From NCBI RefSeq assembly GCF_900302455.1, contig NZ_ONZG01000004.1, positions 310,001 through 374,000 of the forward strand: a stretch of DNA of 64,000 bases, read 5' to 3'. The notes beneath the pieces were generated by a model. The model searched no databases, had not been told where the DNA came from, and saw only the letters and a list, made by a program, of their open reading frames with translations. The DNA is from Falsiruegeria mediterranea M17. GTDB taxonomy: Bacteria; Pseudomonadota; Alphaproteobacteria; Rhodobacterales; Rhodobacteraceae. How positions within the stretch are numbered: position 1 is the first letter of the stretch; the number at the start of each line of letters is the position of its first letter. A program made the position numbers and the translations under genes. Positions 24,340 to 32,149 of the stretch are shown piece by piece.

Positions 24340-25310
24340 GTCTGCCACTCCAACTTGTGGATCATGTGTTCGCCATCCAGCCCTTTGAGGGGAACTGAAA
24401 GGGGCTCGGTAAAGGTGAATTTGGCAGTTCCCACCATGGTGCGGGTGGCGTGAGAGACACGGATTTCATCCGGGCCGCTGATCGCGGCCACTCTGGCAGT
24501 TTTGTTGACAACGGTGCCAAAGAAATCCTTGCCGGAATGAACAACATCACCTGTATGCACGCCGATGCGGACGCTCAGTCGAGGTTCTTGATGACCCCGG
24601 GCAAGTGTTTGCTGGATCGACATTGCGGCCTGCAAAGCCTCGGTGGCTGATGGGAAGACCGACATCGTACCGTCGCCCAGAGATTTGACAAGCTGGCCGC
24701 TGTGCTTGGTGACGCAACCCTCGATCATGGTCAAATGGCGTTGAACAATCTCTGTCCAGCGGCGGTCGCCCAGTGTCGCGGCAAGGGTGGTTGAATCGGT
24801 GATGTCGGTGAACAGGACCGTGACGATATCGGTGTGGGTTTCCGGCAGGTCCGAGGTCGAAGCCAAGGCGGCTAATTCATCCAGCGCCCGGTGTTCAACG
24901 CCATGCGTGTCGGCGTTAGGTTTGCCGACCGAGGCATGGCGGTGGAGGATTTTCCAGGCGCCGTCTTCCATCGTGAAGATCAGGGTGAAGCGAAAATCGA
25001 CGGGGATGGGATTGCCTTGCAACTCGATGCTGCGTTCGAATATGGCCCAGCCGATGTCGCCCGCCTCGAAGGCTTCACCGTGGGTTTCCTCGTCCACCAG
25101 AAAGGCAGGGGCTTCGTTGAAATGTGCCTCAAGCCCGTCGCGCAGGGAATTGCCGCTCCACCGCTCGTTCGGGGCTGTGCCGATGAACCGCAATTTGGCC
25201 GAGCGCGACAACAGGTTGCGCATCGCCTTGCCATCGCGTTGGCGGACCGCACGAAAGAAGCGCCGGGCCACGGCTTCGAGTTCGGGCGAGGGGGTGAAGG
25301 GGTCGCTCAT
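24336..25310 (-). CDS. NTF2-adenylate cyclase, array gene 2
   Basis: A 324-residue paralogue with the same design: NTF2/SnoaL-like domain (MSDPFTPSPELEAVARRFFR...) then a class III cyclase domain with LFTDITDS, LVKSLGDG, KDFFGTVVNKTARVA. The metal Asp pair, Lys, Asp, Asn and Arg are all present, so adenylate cyclase activity is expected. The N-terminal domain keeps a Trp/His-rich pattern (WKILHRHASVGKPN) shared with the others, which may form the ligand pocket. It overlaps both neighbours by 4 bases and ends LEWQT; the codons for Glu-Trp contain the GGAG that serves the next gene. Confidence 0.9.
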   Translation of the reverse strand: MSDPFTPSPELEAVARRFFRAVRQRDGKAMRNLLSRSAKLRFIGTAPNERWSGNSLRDGLEAHFNEAPAFLVDEETHGEAFEAGDIGWAIFERSIELQGNPIPVDFRFTLIFTMEDGAWKILHRHASVGKPNADTHGVEHRALDELAALASTSDLPETHTDIVTVLFTDITDSTTLAATLGDRRWTEIVQRHLTMIEGCVTKHSGQLVKSLGDGTMSVFPSATEALQAAMSIQQTLARGHQEPRLSVRIGVHTGDVVHSGKDFFGTVVNKTARVAAISGPDEIRVSHATRTMVGTAKFTFTEPLSVPLKGLDGEHMIHKLEWQT

Positions 25311-26281
25311 GTGCGCCAGTCCAGCTGATGGATCAGGTGTTCGCCTGCGAGGCCTTTCAGTTGAACCGATACGGGGTCGCCAAAGGCGAAGTCCGCATTG
25401 CCACCGACCATGGCGCGGGTGGGGTCCGAGACGCGGATTTCTTCGGGGGCGGCGGCTGCGGCCACGCGAGCGGCGGTGTTGACCACGGTGCCGATGTAAT
25501 CGCCATCTTTCTCAACAACGTCGCCGGTGTGGATGCCGACCCGGATCCTGAGGATCGGTTCCTGGGTTTGGCCTTGCATCCCTTGCTGAATGCGGGTGGC
25601 GGCATTCAGCGCGGCAGAGGCCGAGGCAAAGGATGACAAGGTGCCGTCGCCAAGCGATTTGACCAGCGTGCCGCCATGGGTTTCGACCGCGCCGGCAATG
25701 TCGGTCATGTGGGATTGGACGATATTGCTCCAGGCTGCGTCCCCGGTTGCGGCCGCCAAGGCAGTGCTGTCGACGATGTCGGTGAACATCACGGATGCGA
25801 TGCCGGTGTGGCCAAGATCCAGCGCCTCGGACTGCAGCGAGGCGGTCAGTTCCTCGATGCTGCGCGAGGTGTATCCCATCGCCTCCATGTTGGGTTTTGG
25901 GTTGGAATTGTGGATGTGCACGATGCGCCAGACGGCGTTTTCGAGGGCAAAGACGAAAGAGCAGCGGAAGGCCACGCTTTTGTCGGCGTCGGGCGCGATG
26001 ATGGTCATCGTCGCAAGCGCCCAGCCAAAGGACCCGGCCTCATATGCGGTGACTTCGAGGTTTTCGGGGACCAGAACCGCCTGGTCGTCGCAGAAGGCGG
26101 CAAAGGTCTTGTGAAAGTCGGGCTCGGTCAGCAGCTCGCCGTCATCGGAGCCGACATAGGTGATTGCAGCGGAGTGCGAGAACAGGTTGATCACCGGTTC
26201 GGTTTGGCGTGCCGCATAGGCGTGGAGCCAGCGTTTGGCGATGGCGGCCAGTTCCGGTGACAGTGTGAAGGGATCGCTCAT
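25307..26281 (-). CDS. NTF2-adenylate cyclase, array gene 3
   Basis: A 324-residue paralogue (MSDPFTLSPELAAIAKRWLH). The NTF2-like domain has AVWRIVHIHNSNPKPNMEAM; the cyclase domain has MFTDIVDS, LVKSLGDGTL, GDYIGTVVNTAARVA with the complete catalytic set. Its adenine-site loop reads DYIG while its siblings have DFFG or DMFG, and the N-terminal pocket residues differ, so ligand tuning between copies is plausible. The ATG at 26281 makes a 4-base overlap with gene 4; the GTG nine bases earlier is less likely. It ends LDWRT. Confidence 0.9.
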   Translation of the reverse strand: MSDPFTLSPELAAIAKRWLHAYAARQTEPVINLFSHSAAITYVGSDDGELLTEPDFHKTFAAFCDDQAVLVPENLEVTAYEAGSFGWALATMTIIAPDADKSVAFRCSFVFALENAVWRIVHIHNSNPKPNMEAMGYTSRSIEELTASLQSEALDLGHTGIASVMFTDIVDSTALAAATGDAAWSNIVQSHMTDIAGAVETHGGTLVKSLGDGTLSSFASASAALNAATRIQQGMQGQTQEPILRIRVGIHTGDVVEKDGDYIGTVVNTAARVAAAAAPEEIRVSDPTRAMVGGNADFAFGDPVSVQLKGLAGEHLIHQLDWRT

Positions 26282-27255
26282 GTCTGCCACTCCAACAGGT
26301 AGGTGGTATGCCGCCCTTCGAGCCCTTTGAGGTCAAAGTCTTTTGAGCCGGAAAAGACAAACCCCCCGGCGTTTCGGACGATCAGGCGGGTCGTGTCGGA
26401 TACTCGGATTTCCTGCGCCTGCGCGGTGGACGCGATCCGGGCTGCCTTGTTGACGACGGTGCCGAAGAAATCGTCGTGGGCCTGCATAACCTCGCCGGTG
26501 TGGATGCCGATGCGGACGGAAAGGTGGGGGTCTTGGGTGTTGTTGGCCAGGTTGGTTTGAATGGCACTGGCTGCCTCCAAACAGGTGCGGGCAGAGGGGA
26601 AAGAGGACATGGTGCCGTCGCCCAGAGACTTGACGAACTGGCCGTCATGTTCGGCGACGATGGCTTGGATCATGTTGAAATGGGCCGCGATGATGGGCGA
26701 CCAGGCGCGGTCACCAAGGGCCGAGGCGAGCGCCGATGACCCCACGATGTCGGTGAACATGATCGAGGCGAGGCCTTCGGTTTGATCCAATGCAAACCCA
26801 TCCTTTGCAGCCGCAACCAGATCGGCGATTGCGGTCTGATCCCGGCCGGTGAACTCTTCGTTTGGAGTGGGGACCGAACCATGGCGGTGGACGATCTTCC
26901 ATGCGCCGTCTTCGAGCGTAAGGATCAGGGTGGAGCGAACCAGGAACGAGCGGTCGGGATGGGGCTCGAACGCGATCTCGTGTGTGAAGCAAGCCCAGCC
27001 GGTGTCGCCGTTCTCATAGGCCTCGGCAAAGTGTTCGATGTGCGTCGTCACCGGTGGGATGACGCCAAAGAACGCACCGACGCCGTCGCGTACGGCTTGG
27101 CCGGACCAGACCTCATCCTCGCCGGTGCCGAAAAACAGCAGGTGGTCCGCATCCGTCATCAGGTTGCTCAGGTCGTTGGGTCGCCGGTTCGGGATCGCGT
27201 CGATCCAGCGCCGCGCGATGGCCAGGATTTCTGGCGAGGGGCGGATATCGCTCAT
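26278..27255 (-). CDS. NTF2-adenylate cyclase, array gene 4
   Basis: A 325-residue paralogue (MSDIRPSPEILAIARRWIDA). The NTF2-like domain includes DGAWKIVHRHGSVPTPNEEF; the cyclase domain includes MFTDIVGS, FVKSLGDGTM, DDFFGTVVNKAARIA, with all catalytic residues kept. Linker sequence GRDQTAIADLVAAAKDGFAL connects the domains at about residues 140-160. ATG 27255 overlaps the stop of gene 5 by 4 bases, with GGAG in the last codons of gene 5 as ribosome site. It ends LEWQT. Confidence 0.9.
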   Translation of the reverse strand: MSDIRPSPEILAIARRWIDAIPNRRPNDLSNLMTDADHLLFFGTGEDEVWSGQAVRDGVGAFFGVIPPVTTHIEHFAEAYENGDTGWACFTHEIAFEPHPDRSFLVRSTLILTLEDGAWKIVHRHGSVPTPNEEFTGRDQTAIADLVAAAKDGFALDQTEGLASIMFTDIVGSSALASALGDRAWSPIIAAHFNMIQAIVAEHDGQFVKSLGDGTMSSFPSARTCLEAASAIQTNLANNTQDPHLSVRIGIHTGEVMQAHDDFFGTVVNKAARIASTAQAQEIRVSDTTRLIVRNAGGFVFSGSKDFDLKGLEGRHTTYLLEWQT

Positions 27256-28223
27256 CCCTGCCACTCCAGCCGATAGGTTGTATGTTGGCCCTCCAGCCCT
27301 TTTAGGTTGATTTTGGCGGGTTCAGAGAAACGGAACTGCGGCGCTCCGCCGACCATGATGTGAGTGGCGTCTGACAGGCAGATTTGGCCCGGTGCCGTGA
27401 TCGACGCGATACGGGCGGCTTTGTTGACTACGGTGCCGAACATGTCGCCGTCGTGTTCCACGAGATCGCCGGTGTGCAAGCCAATGCGGATTTGCAGGCG
27501 CGGCTCAGCGGTGCTGTCTGAGATGATTTGCTGGAGTTCGGAGGCAGCGGTCAAGGCAGCCGTGGCCGAGGGGAACGCCGACATGGTGCCATCGCCCAGA
27601 GTTTTGACCAGCGTGCCGCCATGACCCTCGAGGACGTCGCCCACCTGCTTCATATGTGCCTGCACTGCGGCGGACCAGCGGGCATCGCCGAGCGTTTCTG
27701 CCAGCGCCGAGCTGCCCGCGATGTCGGTGAACATGATCGTTGCCATGCCCGTGTGCGCCAGATCAACCGGCGTGGCCAAGGCGGCCTTAAGCAGGTCTTC
27801 GACGCCTCGGGATTGGTAGCCTAGCGCCTCCATGTTTGAGACAGGATTCGAGTTGTGGACATGGACGATGCGCCAGACGCCCCGTTCCAGATGCAGTACA
27901 AAGGTCGAGCGAAAGGTGATTTCCTTGCCGTTTTCCAGCGATACCCGCCCGCCGAACCATTCTACCCAACCCAGTTTCCCGCATTCAAAGCCGCGGAAAT
28001 CGTCCTTATCCCATGAGAATTTTGGGATATCCTCCATATACCCACCCATGCCCCGGCGCAGGGTATCGTCACGCCAGATCTCGTCATGGGATGAGCCGAT
28101 GTAGCCTAAGGAGGAGTCTTCGGAGAAGAGGTTGAGCACCGCCTCTTTGTCCCCCGCCGCATAAGAGCGGAGCCAGCGGCGAACGATGGCTCCAAGCTCG
28201 GGGGAGGGGGTGATGTCGCTCAT
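27252..28223 (-). CDS. NTF2-adenylate cyclase, array gene 5 (first transcribed)
   Basis: A 323-residue paralogue, first of the five to be translated. NTF2/SnoaL-like domain at about residues 5-128 (GVWRIVHVHNSNPVSNMEAL), linker to 158, cyclase domain 159-290. Catalytic positions: Asp167 (MFTDIAGS) and Asp211 (LVKTLGDG) for metals, Lys207 and Asp260 (GDMFG) for adenine recognition, Asn267 and Arg271 (VNKAARIA) for the transition state. No membrane span, so it is cytosolic. It begins 16 bases after the UPF0173-type hydrolase gene with only a weak ribosome site, unlike its followers, and ends LEWQG overlapping gene 4. Confidence 0.9.
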   Translation of the reverse strand: MSDITPSPELGAIVRRWLRSYAAGDKEAVLNLFSEDSSLGYIGSSHDEIWRDDTLRRGMGGYMEDIPKFSWDKDDFRGFECGKLGWVEWFGGRVSLENGKEITFRSTFVLHLERGVWRIVHVHNSNPVSNMEALGYQSRGVEDLLKAALATPVDLAHTGMATIMFTDIAGSSALAETLGDARWSAAVQAHMKQVGDVLEGHGGTLVKTLGDGTMSAFPSATAALTAASELQQIISDSTAEPRLQIRIGLHTGDLVEHDGDMFGTVVNKAARIASITAPGQICLSDATHIMVGGAPQFRFSEPAKINLKGLEGQHTTYRLEWQG

Positions 28224-28239
28224 GGCATCGCTCAGGACA

Positions 28240-28932
28240 TCAAAGCGTGATGGCCTGCATCACCTGCGGTTCGATCACGTCCACGCCCGGAAGGCCTGCA
28301 CGGAGGTCATCGGCGCTCTGTTCCAGGATCGGAAAGGTGCCATAGTGGCAGGGGATCACGGTCTTGAAGGCGAAGTACCGCTTGGCGGCATAGGCTGCGC
28401 CCTTCATGTCCATGGTGAAATGACCGCCCGCTGACAGGATGCCGATGTCAGGTTTGTAGTAATCCCCCATCCAGTCCATATCGGCCATGATGTCGGTGTC
28501 GCCCGAGACGTAGAGCATCTTGCCCTCAGACGCGATCATGAACCCAACCTCGGTCCCGCCAGTGCGGATGCCTTCGGGCGTGTTGAAGGTCGAGGAATGC
28601 GAGGCCGGAACCATCGAGACTTTGACGCCGTTCAGATCCACGGTGCCGCCCTTGTTGAAGCCGACGGTTTCGATGCCCTCGGTCTCGCCCCAGTGGCCCA
28701 TCAGGTCGTATTGGCCCACAACCGGTACGCCCAGCTTCTTGGCCAGTGGCAGGACATCGACAACGTGGTCGAAATGCACATGGGTCAGCAGGATGTGGGT
28801 GGCGCCCGCGACGGCGGCGTCGTGTTGATCCTCGGGCAGGGCGGGATTGCCGGTCAGCCAGGGGTCGATCAATATAACCTGTCCTGCGGTTTCAATGCGA
28901 AAGCTGCCGTGTCCCAGCCAGATAATATCCAT
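28240..28932 (-). CDS. Metallo-beta-lactamase-fold hydrolase (UPF0173 family)
   Basis: A 230-residue MBL-fold protein, MDIIWLGHGSFRIETAGQVI at the start, with the metal motif HVHFDH (residues about 53-58), the later Asp in VSGDTD and a C-terminal His in IPCHYGTFPIL. These give a full two-metal site. UPF0173 proteins are uncharacterised metal-dependent hydrolases. ATG 28932 has GGAG eight bases upstream; the longer frame to 28989 overlaps the divergent gene. It is the first gene of the seven-gene cyclase operon, so a cyclic-nucleotide phosphodiesterase role is worth testing (inference only, since class II phosphodiesterases share the fold). Confidence 0.87.
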   Translation of the reverse strand: MDIIWLGHGSFRIETAGQVILIDPWLTGNPALPEDQHDAAVAGATHILLTHVHFDHVVDVLPLAKKLGVPVVGQYDLMGHWGETEGIETVGFNKGGTVDLNGVKVSMVPASHSSTFNTPEGIRTGGTEVGFMIASEGKMLYVSGDTDIMADMDWMGDYYKPDIGILSAGGHFTMDMKGAAYAAKRYFAFKTVIPCHYGTFPILEQSADDLRAGLPGVDVIEPQVMQAITL

Positions 28933-28987
28933 GAATGAATCTCCGTTTCCTGTTGGCACGAGCCTAACACCGGTTACATAGAAATCC

Positions 28988-29653
28988 ATGGATTGGTTGC
29001 GCGAAATTGATGGCTACTGTGAGCGATTGGGGCCTGAATACTGGGCCGAGCCGATCAATGCAGTGACAAATGCGGCCTTTTTGGTGGCCGCGTTGATCAT
29101 GTGGCGGCGGACCAAAGGGATTGCGATTGCCCGTGTGCTGGCGGTGATCCTGGCGAGCATCGGTGTGGGCAGCTATCTGTTTCACACCCATGCCCAAGTC
29201 TGGGCTGCGATTGCAGATGTGACACCGATCCTGGGGTACATTCTGGTCTATATCTATGCGGTGAACCGTCATGTCTGGGGGCTGCGGGTGCTGCCTGCGC
29301 TGGGCCTGACGGGGCTGTTCTTTCCCTATGTCGCAGCGACTTTGCCGTTGTTTCAGATGGTGCCGGGGGTGGGGGATTCCGCCGGGTATGCGCCGGTGCC
29401 CTTGCTCATTTACATCTACGCGGTCCTGCTGCGTCACCGCGCGCCGGACACGGCGCGGGGGTTGGCCATCGGGGCCACGATCCTGGTCGCCTCGATCACG
29501 TTTCGGGCTTTGGACGAGCCGGTTTGTGGCGCGATCCTGATGGGCACGCATTTCATGTGGCATATCTTGAACGGGATCATGTTGGGCTGGATGATCGAGG
29601 TTCTGAGGCGTCACATGCTGGGGCTGACTAGGGTATCTCAAACCCCTGAATGA
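28988..29653 (+). CDS. Alkaline ceramidase-like membrane hydrolase (CREST superfamily)
   Basis: A 221-residue protein with seven predicted spans. Motifs match alkaline ceramidases: YCERLGPEYWAEPINAVTNA at the N-terminus (Glu and Asn), GSYLFHTHAQVWAAIADVTP in the middle (Ser, His, Asp) and GTHFMWHILNG at the end (two His). These hold a zinc ion in the characterised enzymes. It is divergent from the cyclase operon with 55 bp between the starts, and overlaps the convergent TetR gene by 26 bases at the 3' end. Ceramides are uncommon in this group, so the true substrate may be another aminolipid or amide lipid (inference). Confidence 0.8.
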   Translation: MDWLREIDGYCERLGPEYWAEPINAVTNAAFLVAALIMWRRTKGIAIARVLAVILASIGVGSYLFHTHAQVWAAIADVTPILGYILVYIYAVNRHVWGLRVLPALGLTGLFFPYVAATLPLFQMVPGVGDSAGYAPVPLLIYIYAVLLRHRAPDTARGLAIGATILVASITFRALDEPVCGAILMGTHFMWHILNGIMLGWMIEVLRRHMLGLTRVSQTPE

Positions 29654-30212
29654 CCTTTCGAAAGTCGTCCGTCAGGGCGCCCTGAACCTTGTCAAAGGAG
29701 GTCTTGCCGTACATGCCGGACAACGTGGGCGCAGAGATTGCGAAATACTGTATTGCACCGATTAGCTGATAAAGACCGGCCAGCGCCTCTTCGCGGCTTG
29801 CGCTCTGCCAGCGTGGCGTTTGAAGTGCCAGCTCTGTGAGCCTGTCGAGATAGGGTTTCAATGGCCAGCTACGCGCCTGCGCGTCGCTGTCCAGCAGCGC
29901 GCGGACCACAAGGCGCGCGTCCTCGGGGTTTGCGATGGCGCTTGCGGCATAAGCGTTGAAGTAGGCGATCAGGCGCTGTGCGGGCGTGGGGGCGAGGGTG
30001 GCGTCAATCTCGGCCAGCAGCCGCAGGGCGAGGCGGTTGAGCACCTCGGCATAGAGCCGTTCCTTGGAGCGGAAATAATGCAGGACGGCCTGTTTGGTAA
30101 CACCTGCATCCTTGGCCACAAGTGCGAGTGACACCCCGTGAAACCCAAGCTCGGAAAAGCGCGTGGTCGCAAGGTCCAGGTATCGCTCGGCGGGGTCGAG
30201 TTTGGGGGACAT
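29628..30212 (-). CDS. TetR family regulator, likely repressor of the Rieske oxygenase
   Basis: A 194-residue regulator. The N-terminal helix-turn-helix lies at about residues 24-50 (GVSLALVAKDAGVTKQAVLHYF), with the usual RSKERLYAEVL after it; the C-terminal half is a helical ligand domain (LRLLAEIDATLAPTPAQRLI) of FadR/AcrR type. It is divergent from the Rieske oxygenase gene, and the 107-bp gap contains two identical-type palindromes that fit a TetR dimer each. Autoregulation and repression of the oxygenase are expected. Confidence 0.9.
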   Translation of the reverse strand: MSPKLDPAERYLDLATTRFSELGFHGVSLALVAKDAGVTKQAVLHYFRSKERLYAEVLNRLALRLLAEIDATLAPTPAQRLIAYFNAYAASAIANPEDARLVVRALLDSDAQARSWPLKPYLDRLTELALQTPRWQSASREEALAGLYQLIGAIQYFAISAPTLSGMYGKTSFDKVQGALTDDFRKVIQGFEIP

Positions 30213-30253
30213 GGGGGCTCCTTCATAGGGACCCTATACCAAACACTTGACGG

Positions 30254-30288
30254 CTTACCAGTTGGTAAGTTACTTACCGATTGGTAAG
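30254..30288. promoter_or_regulatory. Double palindromic operator for the TetR regulator
   Basis: Two 16-base palindromes stand in tandem: CTTACCAGTTGGTAAG (30254-30269) and CTTACCGATTGGTAAG (30273-30288). Their arms CTTACC/GGTAAG are identical and their centres are 19 bases apart, placing them on nearly the same DNA face. A -35-like TTGACG (30247-30252) lies directly upstream, so binding would cover the oxygenase promoter. Confidence 0.8.
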
Positions 30289-30319
30289 TGATCCGTGCTA
30301 GCCGAGGGAGGGAGCCATC

Positions 30320-31468
30320 ATGGAGCGCAGCGAAGAGATTGGATTGATCCGCGAAATCATCGGCCTGGCCGAACAGAAATCTGCCTATCTGGACGATACG
30401 ATCAGCCATTCCCCGATTTCGCGCTATGCCAGCCCGGAACGGTTCGCGCGCGAAGAGGTGGCGCTGTTTCGGCGCAAGCCGGTGGTGGCGGCGCATTCGG
30501 GCGAGTTGGACGGGCCGTCGAGCTTTCTTACCCGCTCGGTCATTGGGCTGCCGGTGCTGCTGGTACGAGACGCAGAGGGCCAGGCGCGGGCCTTTTTGAA
30601 CGTCTGTCGCCATCGCGGGGCCACTTTGGAACGCGAGGGGGCGGGGTGCAAACGGGTCTTTACCTGCCCCTATCATGGCTGGAGTTGGACAAATCAGGGT
30701 GAGTTGCGCGCGGTGCCGCAGGAAAAGCAGGGCTTTCCGGATTTGCCGCGCGCCGAGCGGGGCCTGCGGCGGTTGCCGGTGGCCGAGGCGCACGGGTTCA
30801 TCTGGATCATCGCCAATCCCGAGATGAACGAGCCGCTGAACATCGAGGGCTGGCTGGGGCCGATTGCCGATGATTTCCGCTGGCTGGATCTGGCAAACCA
30901 CAAGATCGCCATGGAAAACACGATCGAGGTCAAGGCCAATTGGAAGGTGCTGGTCGAGGGCGGGATCGAGGCCTATCACTTCCGCGTTGCGCATGCCAAC
31001 ACCATCGCGCCGCATTTCCCCGACAACCTGTCGACCTATCGGTGTTTTGGCCCGCACATTCGGTCAGTTCTGCCGCGCACCAGCATGAAAACGCTGACCG
31101 ATACGCCCGAAGAGAAGTGGTCGATCCGGGCGGATGCCAATGTGCTTTATACTCTGATGCCCACCACGCAACTGTTGGTGCAGCAGGATCACGTGGTCTG
31201 GATCAATGCACAGCCCCAATCCGAAGGGCACACCACATTGCGCATTGTCACACTGGTCCCGGCCGACAAGATCGAGGGCGACGAGATGCAGGCGCACTGG
31301 AAGCTGAACCAGAAGATCACCATGGCCACGCTGGCCGAGGATTTTGAGCTGGGGGAGGAGATTCAATCGGGCTTTGCTTCGCGCGGGAACCACAGCCACC
31401 TGTTCGGACGGTTCGAAGGGGCGCTGAACCGGTTCAATCTGGCGGTCGAGGAGCTGATTGCGGGCTGA
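30320..31468 (+). CDS. Rieske non-haem iron oxygenase, alpha subunit
   Basis: A 382-residue ring-hydroxylating-type oxygenase. The Rieske [2Fe-2S] ligands are Cys96-x-His98 and Cys116-x2-His119 (CRHRG...CPYHGWSW). The catalytic domain has the iron histidines His220 and His225 in EGGIEAYHFRVAHANT. No ferredoxin or reductase gene is nearby, so electrons must come from partners elsewhere. The substrate is unknown; relatives hydroxylate aromatics or N-methylated amines. Ribosome site GAGGGAG precedes the ATG. Control by the adjacent TetR through the double operator is likely. Confidence 0.9.
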   Translation: MERSEEIGLIREIIGLAEQKSAYLDDTISHSPISRYASPERFAREEVALFRRKPVVAAHSGELDGPSSFLTRSVIGLPVLLVRDAEGQARAFLNVCRHRGATLEREGAGCKRVFTCPYHGWSWTNQGELRAVPQEKQGFPDLPRAERGLRRLPVAEAHGFIWIIANPEMNEPLNIEGWLGPIADDFRWLDLANHKIAMENTIEVKANWKVLVEGGIEAYHFRVAHANTIAPHFPDNLSTYRCFGPHIRSVLPRTSMKTLTDTPEEKWSIRADANVLYTLMPTTQLLVQQDHVVWINAQPQSEGHTTLRIVTLVPADKIEGDEMQAHWKLNQKITMATLAEDFELGEEIQSGFASRGNHSHLFGRFEGALNRFNLAVEELIAG

Positions 31469-31570
31469 AACAGCCGATCATTTTCGCGAATTTCCGGGGA
31501 TATTGCCCAAATTCAAACACAAACGCCCTCTATCCATGGTTGCATTCCAACCTGGCAGAGGTGCGTTCCC

Positions 31571-32095
31571 GTGTCTTATTCCTATGATTTCGATATGTTT
31601 TCGGTCATGCCCGATGAGGTCCAGCAAGAGTTTCAGGGCTTTCTGAACGAGATTGGCATGGCCCATACGGCGACCCAACAAGTGGCCCTGTTTCGCGATC
31701 CCGGACTGGCTGAGGCGCTGCGCAGTGCGGATGAAGAAATCAAGCAGATGTTTCTGGATTCGGGCTTTGGCTTCAACGTCTGTCACAGCGGCGCGCCTGA
31801 GGGCCGTTTCCCGGCCCGGGACGAGAACGCCCGGAACGCCTGTGTCAGCCGCTTGGCCAAGAACATGGGGAAGGTCGAAAACCTCAAGGATCGGGACTGG
31901 GGCGGCTTCGACATTGTGGCGTTTCTGGACTACTTCCAATCCGCCGAGCCGATGGACGAGGTTGAAATCACCGCCCTTCATCAGGACCTGGCCCGGCAAG
32001 CCCGAAAATACAAAATGCGCCGTCGCATGGCTCAGGTGGGTCTGGCGTTGGGCTGCACCATGGTCGTGGGCGCCGCGGCTGCGATGGTGCTCTGA
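31571..32095 (+). CDS. Hypothetical protein with C-terminal membrane anchor
   Basis: A 174-residue acidic protein starting at GTG (MSYSYDFDMFSVMPDEVQQE), with AGAGG as ribosome site. The body is mainly helical and contains two Cys (FNVCHSG, NACVSR); the C-terminus is a tail anchor, KMRRRMAQVGLALGCTMVVG followed by AAAAMVL. The soluble part would face the cytoplasm. I do not recognise a family. A strong terminator follows, so it ends its transcription unit. Confidence 0.65.
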   Translation: MSYSYDFDMFSVMPDEVQQEFQGFLNEIGMAHTATQQVALFRDPGLAEALRSADEEIKQMFLDSGFGFNVCHSGAPEGRFPARDENARNACVSRLAKNMGKVENLKDRDWGGFDIVAFLDYFQSAEPMDEVEITALHQDLARQARKYKMRRRMAQVGLALGCTMVVGAAAAMVL

Positions 32096-32108
32096 GCCCG
32101 ATGGAACA

Positions 32109-32135
32109 ACACCGCCCCACGGGGCGGTGTGTTTT
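32109..32135 (+). terminator. Rho-independent terminator
   Basis: ACACCGCCC and GGGCGGTGT (32109-32117, 32122-32130) form a nine-pair GC-rich stem with a four-base loop, followed by G and TTTT. It starts 14 bases after the stop of the tail-anchored protein. Confidence 0.85.
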
Positions 32136-32149
32136 CGGCTCTTTGCGGG

